Origin: DASQFI01 sp035633215
GTDB taxonomy: Bacteria; Acidobacteriota; Vicinamibacteria; Vicinamibacterales; SCN-69-37
Reading direction: 5' to 3'
Assembly (NCBI GenBank): GCA_035633215.1
Contig: DASQFI010000046.1
Coordinates: forward strand, 62,001-126,000
DNA: 64,000 bases
Each line of letters begins with the position of its first letter. Positions within the stretch are counted from its first letter, which is position 1. The notes beneath the pieces were generated by a model that saw only the letters and a list, made by a program, of their open reading frames with translations, did no database searches and was not told the DNA's origin. This document shows positions 33,114 through 41,955 of the stretch, piece by piece. A program made the translations under genes and the position numbers.

Positions 33114-34191
33114 CACCCGCACGCGTCACGCGGTGGCCGCGCTGGGGTGCGCCGGCCTCATGTTCCTGGGCGTACACGTCGCGCTCGAGGGCGCCGCGCG
33201 GTTCGCCGAGCGCCACCTGGACGCGTATTTGTGGAAGGAGCAGGACTATCTGCGGCTCCTCTCGCCGGCGAATCACGCGGACCGCGGCGCGCGCCGGCTG
33301 CTGATTTACGGCCCGTCGGAAGGGCGTGAAGGCCTGCTGCCCGAGGAAATCGCCCGGAAGGTGCCGGGGCTCGAGCCGTACCAGAACAGCCAGAGTCTCG
33401 GTACGCTCGAAGACGGTCTCGTCGTGCTGCGCTATGTCGAAGGCACGTACGGACGCTCGGCGGTGCCGGCGGCGATTCTGCTCGGCATCAGCACGAGGTT
33501 CATCGGCGACTTCCGCACGAGACCCTCGCCGCTGTGGGAGGGCATCGACAGGTACAGCCCGTATTACCGCGTCGTGCGCGGCACGCACCCGCCGGAACTG
33601 GAGCCGCGAACATTCCTCGAGTCGTTCCAGCCGCGAGTCGCGATGCTCAGCCTCCAGCCGGACCGATACCGGCGCGGGCTCTTCGCCATCGCGAGCCGGA
33701 CGGTCACGCGATTCGTGCCATCCCTTGCGGAGAACCGCATGAGCTGGGAGCCGATCTCCGCGTCGAAGCACCTGACCGGCAAGTACGACACTGAGCAGAA
33801 CACGAAACGGTGGCTGACCAAGACGGGCAACGCTTGGGCGCTGGTGCACGCGTGGGATCCCGAGCTCGATCGTGAACGCGTGACGCGAGAGATCCGGCTC
33901 TACAAGGACTTCGCCTCGAAGCACGGCACCGAGCTCTATGTCGTCAACCTGCCGGAGTTGTCCTGGAACCGCGAGCTGTACCAACCAGGCCGGTACGAAG
34001 CCTATCTGCGCATCGTCAAGGCGGCCCTCGGCGAGACGCCCTTTCTCGACCTTCGCACGTTCCTGCCAGATGAGCTCTTCTTCGATGATTGCCACCCGAC
34101 CTGGGATGGCGGAGTTCGGGTGTCCTCGGAAGTCGGCGCGTTCATCGCCGCGCACCGGCAGGGGCCGCGGCATGTCAGGAGCGAGCGATGA
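33088..34191 (+). CDS. DltD-like SGNH-fold membrane protein
   Basis: A 367-residue protein with an N-terminal helix (about 14-34) and an extracytoplasmic SGNH-like domain. LLIYGPSEGREGLLPEEI puts S77 in the nucleophile block, where DltD has GSSE, and FFDDCHPTWDGG gives D333-x-x-H336, the catalytic Asp-His block. DltD is needed to pass the acyl group to the outer polymer. By analogy this protein takes the acyl group from the MBOAT/microprotein pair. It starts 26 bases inside the microprotein gene in another frame and overlaps the next gene by ATGA. Confidence 0.75.
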   Translation: MTSSIKASSTRTRHAVAALGCAGLMFLGVHVALEGAARFAERHLDAYLWKEQDYLRLLSPANHADRGARRLLIYGPSEGREGLLPEEIARKVPGLEPYQNSQSLGTLEDGLVVLRYVEGTYGRSAVPAAILLGISTRFIGDFRTRPSPLWEGIDRYSPYYRVVRGTHPPELEPRTFLESFQPRVAMLSLQPDRYRRGLFAIASRTVTRFVPSLAENRMSWEPISASKHLTGKYDTEQNTKRWLTKTGNAWALVHAWDPELDRERVTREIRLYKDFASKHGTELYVVNLPELSWNRELYQPGRYEAYLRIVKAALGETPFLDLRTFLPDELFFDDCHPTWDGGVRVSSEVGAFIAAHRQGPRHVRSER

Positions 34192-35549
34192 CCGTGCGTG
34201 AGACCCGCTCGCGGACGTGGGCCGTGTGGCTCGCCGTGTCGGCGGCGATCGTCCTGCTCTGGATCCTCACGGCGGGCGAAGACGCCGAGTGGGCCCTCTG
34301 GCGCCACTACACCGCGGCGACGGCCCTGAGAAACGTCGCAGGCTCGGCCGCGCTGCTGGCGCTCGGCTACCTGTTGAGCTCGGGCCGAAGTCTGGCAGGT
34401 CGTCTCGCCCGCGTGGTGGCGATCTCGCTCGCAGCGGGCGGGACGCTTGCGGTCCTGGAACTGCCCGCGATTGTGCTGGGACATGACTACGGTCAGACGT
34501 TCGCCACGCGCGCCAACGACACCTGGCGCCAGCTCTCCAGCGGGCTCAATCGACGGGACGACGAGTTGATCCATGTGCATCAGCCTCATTCGCGGTTCCG
34601 CGGCAGCATAGGCGGGAACCTCGGGCGTCTGGGCCTCCCGTCTCCAGCCCGCTATGACGTCGACGTCGCCTACGACAAAAACGGCTTCCGCAACGACGTC
34701 GACTTCACGCAGGCCGACGTGGTCGCCATCGGCGATTCGTTTGTCGAGGCCGCGGAAATCGCCAAATCGCAGACCGTTGTCGCGGAGCTGGGGCGGCGTC
34801 TTGGCGTCACGGTCGCCAACCTCGGCCAAAGCGGCTACGGCCCGCAGCAGGAGCTCATCGTCCTGAAGCGCTACGGGGCGCCGCTCTCGCCGAAGGTCGT
34901 GGTCTGGTTTCTGTTCGGCGGCAACGACCTGTCCGATGTCGATGAATATGAGTGGCGGCGCGATCATCTCGACGAGTTCCTTGCACCGCCGCCGCTCGGC
35001 GCACGGACGTTCATGCGCAATTCGCTGACGGCGCTCGCGCGGCTCACGATGCCGACGCGGCGCACCCTCTCGGACGGCTCGCGCCGTCACGAAGTGACGT
35101 TCACGCGCGCCGATGGAAGCCGCGAAGTGATCTATCTCGACGCCCCCGAGAGCGAGTGGCAGGCCCACCAGTGGGACGTCACATCGAGCACGCTGTTGAA
35201 CGCGCGGGACCTCTCCAACCGCGGCGGGGCCGAGTTCTTGCTCGTGTACATTCCGAGGAAGCTGCGCGTCTACCAGGGTTACCTCAGCGCAGCTCCGGAC
35301 TCGTACGCACACAGCTGGCAGCTGAACAACCTGCCCGAAGTCCTGGGAGATTTCTGCAGGAAGCATGGGATCTTATTTCTCGACTCGACCGTTCCGCTCC
35401 GCGAGGCAGTCGCCTCAGGCGAGTCCGTGTACTTGCCGGACGACGTCCACTGGAACGCGGCGGGGCATCGAGTCGTCGCGGCCGCGGTGGCGGACCGCAT
35501 TCACCAGATGGGCAAGCTCTCGACCACGAATCTTGGGGCGCTCCGGTGA
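34188..35549 (+). CDS. SGNH/GDSL-type membrane protein (AlgJ/AlgX-like)
   Basis: A 453-residue protein. Three hydrophobic segments (about 11-30, 42-60 and 70-92) precede a periplasmic SGNH domain: VVAIGDSFVEAAE (S184), NLGQSGYGPQQE (Gly block), WFLFGGNDLSD (Asn block) and DDVHWNAAGH (D418-x-x-H421). All four catalytic blocks are present. In MBOAT operons such proteins act as the final O-acyltransferase or as an esterase. It overlaps both neighbours by 4 bases. Two SGNH proteins in one operon suggest one for acyl transfer and one for a second step or release; this is inference. Confidence 0.82.
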   Translation: MTVRETRSRTWAVWLAVSAAIVLLWILTAGEDAEWALWRHYTAATALRNVAGSAALLALGYLLSSGRSLAGRLARVVAISLAAGGTLAVLELPAIVLGHDYGQTFATRANDTWRQLSSGLNRRDDELIHVHQPHSRFRGSIGGNLGRLGLPSPARYDVDVAYDKNGFRNDVDFTQADVVAIGDSFVEAAEIAKSQTVVAELGRRLGVTVANLGQSGYGPQQELIVLKRYGAPLSPKVVVWFLFGGNDLSDVDEYEWRRDHLDEFLAPPPLGARTFMRNSLTALARLTMPTRRTLSDGSRRHEVTFTRADGSREVIYLDAPESEWQAHQWDVTSSTLLNARDLSNRGGAEFLLVYIPRKLRVYQGYLSAAPDSYAHSWQLNNLPEVLGDFCRKHGILFLDSTVPLREAVASGESVYLPDDVHWNAAGHRVVAAAVADRIHQMGKLSTTNLGALR

Positions 35550-37426
35550 GCGTGACCTCACCGTCATCCTCCGACGGGCTCAATCTCCAGGCGACTGACG
35601 CGTGGCGCGGCTGGCTCCGAGACTGGAGCGTGGCCGCGCACGACTACTCAACGCTCGTCCGGCTGAGCCGGCAGGGGGAAAAGCTCGCGACAGTGGCGGA
35701 GATCGAGCGACGGCTCGTTCCGGTCCGTCTGGCTGTTGTGAGCACCGCCACCGCCGATTTTTTTCTGCCGATCCTGAAAGGCGCGCTTCTGCGCGCGGGG
35801 CTGCGTCCGTCGTTGTATGTAGCGCCGTACGGTCAGGTGACGCCGAGCCTGCTCAGCGCGGACGGTCCGCTCGCCACCTTCCGGCCACAGGTGACGCTGA
35901 TCGCAAACGCAACGGCGCACATGCCCGGGTGGCCGTCGCTCGACGCGTCGCTCGACGACGTGCAGCAGCAGGTGGACGACGTGTGCCGCTCGCTGCTCGA
36001 CCCTTGTGCGGTCTTCCACGAGCGCACGGGGTCGGAAATCGTGCTCGACAACTTCCACGCCTTCAGCTGGCGCGCCTCAGGTAACTTCGGCGCAAAGCTT
36101 CCGGGAGATCCGACGACGTTCGTCCGGCGGCTGAACCTCGCGCTGGGCGATCGCGCGCCGCGCTTCGTCCACGTCAACGACGTCGCCGCCCTCGCCGAGC
36201 GCCGCGGCCTCGAAACCTGGTTCGACGAGCGCTACTGGTATCTCGCCAAGCAGGCCGTGTCCTTCGACTGCGTGCCGGACTACTGCCGCAGCCTCGCGTC
36301 GATCATCGGCGCGATCCTGGGCCGGTCGAAGAAGTGCCTGCTGCTCGATCTCGACAACACGCTTTGGGGCGGGGTCGTCGGCGACGACGGACTCGCAGGC
36401 ATCCAGATCGGTGAAGGCAGCGGCGAAGGCGAGGCGTTCAAAGCCTTTCAGACGTACCTGAAGCAGCTCAAGGACCGCGGCGTCCTCCTGGCGGTCTGCA
36501 GCAAAAACGACGACAGCATCGCCCGATCCGCGTTCACGGACCATCCGGATATGGTCCTGCGGCTCGACGACTTCGTCGTCTTCAAGGCCAACTGGGAGCC
36601 GAAGTCGGGCAACATCCGCGCGATCGCCCGCGAGATGGATCTCCCGCTCGAGTCGTTCGTGTTCGTGGACGACAACCCCGCCGAGCGCGAGGAGGTGGCG
36701 CAGGCGCTGCCCGAGGTCACGATCCCCGCCATGCCCGACGACGCGGCCGGATTCGTGCGGGCGCTCGACGCCGAGCGGCTGTTCGAGGTCGTCGCGCTGA
36801 CGACCGAAGATCTCCAGCGGACCGCGACCTATCACGCGCGCCGCGAGACGCTCGATGCCCTGGGTGGGGCGACCGACGTGGGGGCGTACCTGGCGTCGCT
36901 CCTGATGACCGCGTCCGTCCGTCCGTTCGAGCCGGTCTCCTTCGAGCGCATCACGCAGCTCGTCAACAAGACGAACCAGTTCAATCTGACGACCCCGCGC
37001 GTCGTGCCGGCAGAAATCGAACGGCTCGCGTCCGATCCACGCACCGTGACGTTTTCGGTCCGCCTGCAGGATCGGTTTGCCGATCACGGCTTGATCAGCG
37101 TGTTCTTCGCGCATGCCGACGGCCCGGCGCTCGTGATCGACGCGTGGCTGATGAGCTGTCGCGTGCTGGGCCGCGGCGTCGAGCGCCTCCTCTTCAATCA
37201 CGTGCTCGCGGCCGCCCGCGAGCGCACCCTGTCCGAGATCGTCGGCGAGTACAAGCCGACCGATCGCAACATGCTGGTCAAGGATCACTACGCCGGCCTC
37301 GGGTTCACCCGCGACGGCGGCGACGGCACTTCCGAACGCTGGCGCCTGCGCGTGGCAGACGCCACCCCTCTCGAGAACTGCATCGACGCCGGAACGGCAG
37401 CACGCGAGCCTCGGGCCAGCCAATGA
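35546..37426 (+). CDS. FkbH-like HAD-superfamily enzyme
   Basis: A 626-residue protein. N-terminal SGNH-like region (to about 220), then the HAD core with DLDNTLWGGVVGDDG (from 268), VCSKNDD, FKANWEPKSGNI and FVFVDDNPAEREEV, and a GNAT-like C-terminal domain with VNKTNQFNLTT. FkbH enzymes use 1,3-bisphosphoglycerate, remove its phosphate and load a glyceryl group onto an ACP. The next gene is an ACP, so the pair should form glyceryl-ACP. In polyketide clusters this feeds methoxymalonate; here there is no PKS, and an MBOAT operon replaces it. GTG start overlapping the SGNH stop. Confidence 0.87.
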   Translation: MSVTSPSSSDGLNLQATDAWRGWLRDWSVAAHDYSTLVRLSRQGEKLATVAEIERRLVPVRLAVVSTATADFFLPILKGALLRAGLRPSLYVAPYGQVTPSLLSADGPLATFRPQVTLIANATAHMPGWPSLDASLDDVQQQVDDVCRSLLDPCAVFHERTGSEIVLDNFHAFSWRASGNFGAKLPGDPTTFVRRLNLALGDRAPRFVHVNDVAALAERRGLETWFDERYWYLAKQAVSFDCVPDYCRSLASIIGAILGRSKKCLLLDLDNTLWGGVVGDDGLAGIQIGEGSGEGEAFKAFQTYLKQLKDRGVLLAVCSKNDDSIARSAFTDHPDMVLRLDDFVVFKANWEPKSGNIRAIAREMDLPLESFVFVDDNPAEREEVAQALPEVTIPAMPDDAAGFVRALDAERLFEVVALTTEDLQRTATYHARRETLDALGGATDVGAYLASLLMTASVRPFEPVSFERITQLVNKTNQFNLTTPRVVPAEIERLASDPRTVTFSVRLQDRFADHGLISVFFAHADGPALVIDAWLMSCRVLGRGVERLLFNHVLAAARERTLSEIVGEYKPTDRNMLVKDHYAGLGFTRDGGDGTSERWRLRVADATPLENCIDAGTAAREPRASQ

Positions 37427-37680
37427 CGGACGACCAGATTCTCTATCGCGTCGGCGAGATCGTGGCCGAGACCGTCGGGCTCGCGACGCTCGCGCTCACG
37501 CCGGCGACAACCGCGGCCGACGTCGAAGGATGGGATTCGCTCGCCAACGTGCAGATCATCGTCGCGATCGAGAAACGGTTCGGGATCCGGTTCCGGACCG
37601 GCGAGATCGCGTCGATCAAGAGCGTCGGCGAGCTGGTCGCCCGCATCGCGTCACGCCTCAGCGGCCCGAGAAACGGATGA
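37423..37680 (+). CDS. Acyl carrier protein (DltC/FkbJ-like)
   Basis: An 85-residue carrier protein with GWDSL at 36-40; S39 is the phosphopantetheine site. Size and the DSL motif are as in ACP and DltC, and the following helix (NVQIIVAIEKRFGIRF) is typical. It starts at ATG 37423, overlapping the FkbH-like stop, and is the last gene of the operon, overlapping the convergent WecB gene by 23 bases. It is expected to carry the glyceryl (or another acyl) group made by FkbH to the MBOAT protein. Confidence 0.9.
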   Translation: MTDDQILYRVGEIVAETVGLATLALTPATTAADVEGWDSLANVQIIVAIEKRFGIRFRTGEIASIKSVGELVARIASRLSGPRNG

Positions 37681-38767
37681 GCACGTCAACGATCCGCCGG
37701 GCCGCGCCGCCGTCCCAGAGCGGCGGCGCGCCGGGAGCACTCGCGTGACCCTTGATCTCACGCCAGCCCGCCACGATCGACTCGGGCCGCGTGCCCACTA
37801 CACGGTTGGTACCGTGCGTGACCGTCACCGGACGCTCCGTGTTGTCCCGGAGCGTCAGGCACGGCACACCCAGAATCGTCGTCTCTTCCTGGATACCGCC
37901 CGAATCGGTGAGCACGATCGTCGCCCGCTGCATCAGGGAGAGGAACTCGAGGTAGCCGAGCGGATCGAGCAATCGCAGGCGCCCGCGCTTCACCAGTCGG
38001 TCCGCGGTGGCCGATCCGAGCACCGCGGGACGCGTGCGCGGATGGACCGGAAAGACGAGCGGGACGTCCTCAGCAATCTCGCCGATCGCCCCAATCATCC
38101 GTTCGAACGACGCGGCGTTGTCTACGTTGCTCGGCCGGTGAAGCGTCAGAAGGCCGTAGTCTGCCGATCCCAGACCCAGCCGCTCCTGGACGTTCAGACC
38201 GCGTGCGTGGTCGCGATGCGCGAGCAGCGTGTCGATCATCACGTTGCCGACAAAGTGGATTTTCTCGCCGGCAATGCCCTCGCGCCGCAGGTTCGCCTCG
38301 GCCGAGGCTTCCGTTGTGAACAGCAGCTCGGACAGCTGATCGGTCAGGATGCGGTTGATCTCCTCCGGCATCGTCCGGTCGAAGCTCCGCAGGCCCGCCT
38401 CGACGTGCGCCACCGGCACGCCGAGCTTGATCGCGACGAGGGCGCACGCGATGGTCGAGTTGACGTCGCCCACCACGAGTACGAGATCCGCGCGGCGCTC
38501 CAGCAGCACCGGTTCGAACGCCGCCATGATCGCGGCCGTCTGCTGCGCGTGGCTCGACGAGCCCACCTCGAGGTTGACGTCAGGCCTAGGGATCGCGAGA
38601 TCGTCGAAGAAGACCTTCGAAAGCTGGTCGTCGTAGTGCTGCCCGGTGTGGACGATCGTCGACGTGAACGGGCTGTCGCGGCGCTTGAGCTCAGCGGCAA
38701 TCGGCGCGACCTTCATGAAGTTCGGCCGCGCGCCGACGATGCTCATCAGATGAAACGGACGCTTCAC
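37658..38767 (-). CDS. wecB: UDP-N-acetylglucosamine 2-epimerase (non-hydrolysing)
   Basis: About 369 residues. MSIVGARPNFMKVAPI, HTGQHYD, VVGDVNST, HVEAGLRS, MPEEINRILTDQLS, PVHPRTRP, DSGGIQEE and RDNTERPVT form the full WecB pattern. The enzyme interconverts UDP-GlcNAc and UDP-ManNAc, giving a precursor for amino-sugar or ManNAcA units. Start is uncertain: a GTG at 38767 gives VKRPFHLMSIVGARP, the usual family beginning, while a TTG at 38812 would add 15 residues. It is convergent with the FkbH operon (23-bp overlap) and divergent from the next methyltransferase. Confidence 0.92.
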   Translation of the reverse strand: MKRPFHLMSIVGARPNFMKVAPIAAELKRRDSPFTSTIVHTGQHYDDQLSKVFFDDLAIPRPDVNLEVGSSSHAQQTAAIMAAFEPVLLERRADLVLVVGDVNSTIACALVAIKLGVPVAHVEAGLRSFDRTMPEEINRILTDQLSELLFTTEASAEANLRREGIAGEKIHFVGNVMIDTLLAHRDHARGLNVQERLGLGSADYGLLTLHRPSNVDNAASFERMIGAIGEIAEDVPLVFPVHPRTRPAVLGSATADRLVKRGRLRLLDPLGYLEFLSLMQRATIVLTDSGGIQEETTILGVPCLTLRDNTERPVTVTHGTNRVVGTRPESIVAGWREIKGHASAPGAPPLWDGGAARRIVDVLIRFSGR

Positions 38768-39004
38768 GACGTCAGCCGCGCTTCCGGAATCAGCATGTCT
38801 CTCCGCCCGCAATGCTACCTTCCATCATGACGATGAGTCGAGGCGCGAGTGCGCGGATGCTGGCCGGGGCGGTGATGCTGCTCGGCCGGGCCCCAGGGCG
38901 GGAGCGCGCTTCTGGCAGATCTCGGGGCTTATTGAGCACGTCTCGACGCTTGCCCGCGGCTGTCGGCGCGGCACCCGACGGCGCGCGCGTCACATAGGAT
39001 TTGT

Positions 39005-39838
39005 GTGAAAGGGGAGGTCCCGGCTGTGGATCCGACGATCGATGATGTTCGGAGATTCTGGGACACGTTGCCGCTCGGGGTGGGCTTCATTCCCGAGGAT
39101 GTTGGATCAGCCGAATGGTTCCGAGAGTTCGATCGGGTCAAAGCGAACTTCGGTCTGCTGGGCGTGCTCGAGACGTTCGCGCCGGCGACGCTCCGCGGCA
39201 AACGCGTGCTCGACGTGGGTTGCGGACCGGGCTTCTGGGCGCGGCATCTGATTCCGATGGGAGCCGATTATGAGGGGATCGATGTGTCCCCACGGTCTGT
39301 CGAACTTGCACGGCGATCGCTCGAACTCTCCGGGCAGCGCGGCCGCATCCGGACCGCCAACGCGGAGTCTCTGCCGTTCGACGCTGAGAGCTTCGACGCG
39401 GTGATCAGCGAAGGCGTCATCCACCACACGCCAGACACCCAGGCCTGCATCGATGAGATCTATCGAGTGCTGCGGCCAGGAGGGCGGGCGGCGGTCAGCG
39501 TGTACTTTCGGCCCGCCGTGCTGAGATCGCCCGTCCTGTTCGCCCTGGCCAGACGTGCGATGAGAACGCTCGGCGTGCTGCAGACCGGACGAGGCCGCGA
39601 AGGCATGGCGGATGCGACCACAGCTGAAGCGTTCGTTCGAATGTACGACGGCGCCGACAACCCCATCGGCAAAGCCTACTCGCACGCGGAATTCCGCCAG
39701 GCCTTCGGGCGCTTTTCGGCCGTCACCTCCCGCCGGTACTTCATTCCCTATGTCCGCGGCTATGTCGCCCTTCCGGCGCCGGTCCGCCGGCTTATTGCCC
39801 GTCTGGGTCTAATGGTGGTCGTGGTGGCCCATAAGTGA
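39005..39838 (+). CDS. SAM-dependent methyltransferase
   Basis: A 277-residue class I methyltransferase with a GTG start. VLDVGCGPGFWARHL is motif I, YEGIDVSPRSVEL motif II, AESLPFDAESFDAVISEGVIHHTPD motif IV and RVLRPGGRAAVSVY motif V. It resembles methyltransferases of polysaccharide clusters (Methyltransf_11). Substrate unknown. It is transcribed away from wecB, with an upstream region of about 190 bases that I searched without finding a clear promoter. Confidence 0.82.
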   Translation: MKGEVPAVDPTIDDVRRFWDTLPLGVGFIPEDVGSAEWFREFDRVKANFGLLGVLETFAPATLRGKRVLDVGCGPGFWARHLIPMGADYEGIDVSPRSVELARRSLELSGQRGRIRTANAESLPFDAESFDAVISEGVIHHTPDTQACIDEIYRVLRPGGRAAVSVYFRPAVLRSPVLFALARRAMRTLGVLQTGRGREGMADATTAEAFVRMYDGADNPIGKAYSHAEFRQAFGRFSAVTSRRYFIPYVRGYVALPAPVRRLIARLGLMVVVVAHK

Positions 39839-39961
39839 TCGTCCGCTCCGACAACTCGACGAGATCCCCTGGACGAGGCGGCGCGTGAGGTGAGTCGATC
39901 AGGCCGACCGACGCGCCATGAGGTACAGCTCGCCCGGCCTGCGCAGAGTTGATCTCGGACT

Positions 39962-39986
39962 TTAAGTCTCGGAATCCAGGACTATT
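39962..39986. promoter_or_regulatory. Imperfect dyad, possible enhancer-binding site
   Basis: TTAAGTC-N11-GACTATT lies 194 bases before the GG of the sigma-54-type promoter at 40155-40169 and overlaps ATTGGCGG (39984-39991). The counterpart at 31544-31569 has the same halves, spacing longer by one, and nearly the same distance to its promoter. Confidence 0.4.
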
Positions 39987-40154
39987 GGCGGGGTTGGACG
40001 GGACTTCGTGAGGCATAACACCGAAAGCGCCCGACGAAGGTGCCCTCGGCGGGTTGTTGACAGTAACTCTTGCGGAATCAACTAGTTACGGACATCGAAA
40101 GTCAGCAACTGACCCCATGTCGATAGTAGAGTGGGGCCCGTCGGCAACGACCGT

Positions 40155-40169
40155 GGGCAGCGTTCTTGC
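40155..40169 (+). promoter_or_regulatory. Sigma-54-type promoter for the 40216 operon
   Basis: GGGCAGCGTTCTTGC has GG at 40156-40157 and GC at 40168-40169 with ten bases between and TTGC at -12. It differs by one base from the site before the MBOAT operon. The predicted start near 40181 lies 35 bases before the ATG at 40216. Confidence 0.5.
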
Positions 40170-40215
40170 TGACTAACGGGCGATCTGCGAGTCCCAAGGA
40201 GCGCTCGCGACATCG

Positions 40216-41955
40216 ATGGCACTGAACTCCTGGACGTGGATCGACGAACCCGCGGACGCCGGTGGCTTGGCTGGTGCGTTGCTGCTTCCCGGCCGCGTGC
40301 GCCTTACGGCGGCCGGGCTGGGACTGATTGCATTCATCCTGTACGCGCCCCTGGTCGGCTGGGGCCTGCCGCACGCCACGGCACCCGACCGGATCAAGAC
40401 ATTCGCGACCGACGAGATTCTTCCGCTCGAAGGGCTGGCCGAGATGCGCAGCACGTTCGTGAGCACTGCGCCCGATCGCCAGATCGGCTACCCCTGGTGG
40501 CACTACTTTGTCGTCTCTGCCGCCCAATTGCCGTACGTGGCCGGCTTGATGCTGTCGGGGGACCTGGCGCAGCCCAGCCCTGTCTACCCCTTTGGGCTTC
40601 GGGACCCGGTGAGAGCGCTGAAGGTCCTGACCGTCATCGGTCGCATGGTAAGTGTGCTCATGGGGGCGGGCATCGTCCTCGCCTCATTTTTTTTCGCCCG
40701 GGCGTTGTGGGACCACGCCACCGGGATGGTCGCGGGCGTGCTCACCATGCTCAGCTACCCGATGTTCTACTACAGCCGGACCGCCAATATGGACGTACCG
40801 GCATTCTTCTGGAGTGCGATTGGGCTGGCGATTCTCGCCACGATGCTCTCCAGCGGGGTGACCACCCGACGCGCGGTGTGGCTCGGACTGTTCACCGCGC
40901 TCGCCGGCGCGACCAAGGATCAAGCCGTCGCGCTTTTTATCCCGCTTTGTCTCGCGCTCTTGCTGCCTCGCTTCAACCACCCCCCGGGGACGCGGTACCA
41001 GGTGCGGCCTCTCATGCTTGGACTTGGCGTCGGGCTCATCGCCTACGTGGCCGCGACCGGAATGCTGGTCGATCCGCACAGGCATCTGATGCACTTGCAC
41101 GCCCAGCTCTTCGATCAGGGACGTGTGACGGGCGCGAGCGCGTACTTTCCTAGCGGCCCACGCACCTGGGAAAACACGGCCCAGCTCGCGATCGGCTTCG
41201 GGGCCGGTCTCGGCGCGATGATGTCGTGGCCGGTGCTGCTGATGTCGGCGGCAGGCTGCGCGCTCGCGGCACGCCGCGCTCGATGGCATCTGCTCTGGCT
41301 GCTTCCCTTCGTGACCATCTTCGTGCTGTTCGTGCGAATTCCGGGCATCATTGTCGTCCGCTACTTCCTGCCGCTGACGCTGTTCGTCGACGCCTTCGCG
41401 GCGCTGGCACTCACGACGCTCTGGCGATCGCGGGGCCGGGCTGCGTTCGTGCCCCTCCTGGTCGTGCTGGTGTCCTCGCGCGTGGCGATGGGGCTGGACC
41501 TCAGCTACGCGCAACTGCGCGACACGCGGTACGCGGCCGCCGACTGGCTGCGCGCCCACTATCGCGCGGGCGATCGCGTAGAGTACTTCGGCGTGACCGA
41601 AACACTCCCGCCCTTGGAGGGGAACGTCAGCTCGCGTCGAATCATGGGACGCGAGGACTGGGTCGGCGAGCGCGGGCACGGACAGGCGGTGCTGGAGTAT
41701 CTGGCCCGGGAGGGGCCGAAGTACGTGATCGTGATTCCGGACTGGACGAGCCGGGCCGGAATGGAGCACAGCGGGGACTGCCCGCCTGAGGTGTATGCCG
41801 CGCTCCTGGACGGCACCGCCGGATACAGCCTGACGGCGTACTTCGCGCCACCGTCGCTGCTGCCGGACGCGCTCCGCCGGCCGCCTCTCGACAACCCGTC
41901 GGTCGCGCCGCCGGTGCGCATCTTCCTTCGGAAGGAAGCGGGTGACGGCCGGTGA
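40216..41955 (+). CDS. GT39-like membrane glycosyltransferase
   Basis: A 579-residue protein with about ten to twelve helices and a soluble tail from about 435. The first loop has DRIKTFATDEILPLEGLAEM, containing the Asp-Glu pair, and later FYYSRTANMDVPAFFWSAIGLAIL, typical of PMT_2-type transferases (SR-x-AN-x-D). It likely uses a polyprenyl-phosphate sugar. It overlaps the next gene by GTGA and is the first gene of a sigma-54-controlled operon. Confidence 0.75.
   Translation: MALNSWTWIDEPADAGGLAGALLLPGRVRLTAAGLGLIAFILYAPLVGWGLPHATAPDRIKTFATDEILPLEGLAEMRSTFVSTAPDRQIGYPWWHYFVVSAAQLPYVAGLMLSGDLAQPSPVYPFGLRDPVRALKVLTVIGRMVSVLMGAGIVLASFFFARALWDHATGMVAGVLTMLSYPMFYYSRTANMDVPAFFWSAIGLAILATMLSSGVTTRRAVWLGLFTALAGATKDQAVALFIPLCLALLLPRFNHPPGTRYQVRPLMLGLGVGLIAYVAATGMLVDPHRHLMHLHAQLFDQGRVTGASAYFPSGPRTWENTAQLAIGFGAGLGAMMSWPVLLMSAAGCALAARRARWHLLWLLPFVTIFVLFVRIPGIIVVRYFLPLTLFVDAFAALALTTLWRSRGRAAFVPLLVVLVSSRVAMGLDLSYAQLRDTRYAAADWLRAHYRAGDRVEYFGVTETLPPLEGNVSSRRIMGREDWVGERGHGQAVLEYLAREGPKYVIVIPDWTSRAGMEHSGDCPPEVYAALLDGTAGYSLTAYFAPPSLLPDALRRPPLDNPSVAPPVRIFLRKEAGDGR

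Larger units (their letters stand above)
39839..40215. other. Intergenic regulatory region before the 40216 operon
   Basis: This gap of 377 bases has no coding-like frame. It contains the dyad at 39962-39986 and the sigma-54-type promoter at 40155-40169, both described separately, and a small GTCAG-CAA-CTGAC hairpin in the bases before ATAGTAG. The words AACTGACCCCAT near 40100 resemble the end of the palindrome at 1719 but without the rest of it. Confidence 0.6.

Noticed and set aside
38860..38885. GG-N10-GC word (GGCGGTGATGCTGC) before the 39005 methyltransferase
   Set aside because: The -24 and -12 elements do not fit the consensus and such words are expected by chance in GC-rich DNA.
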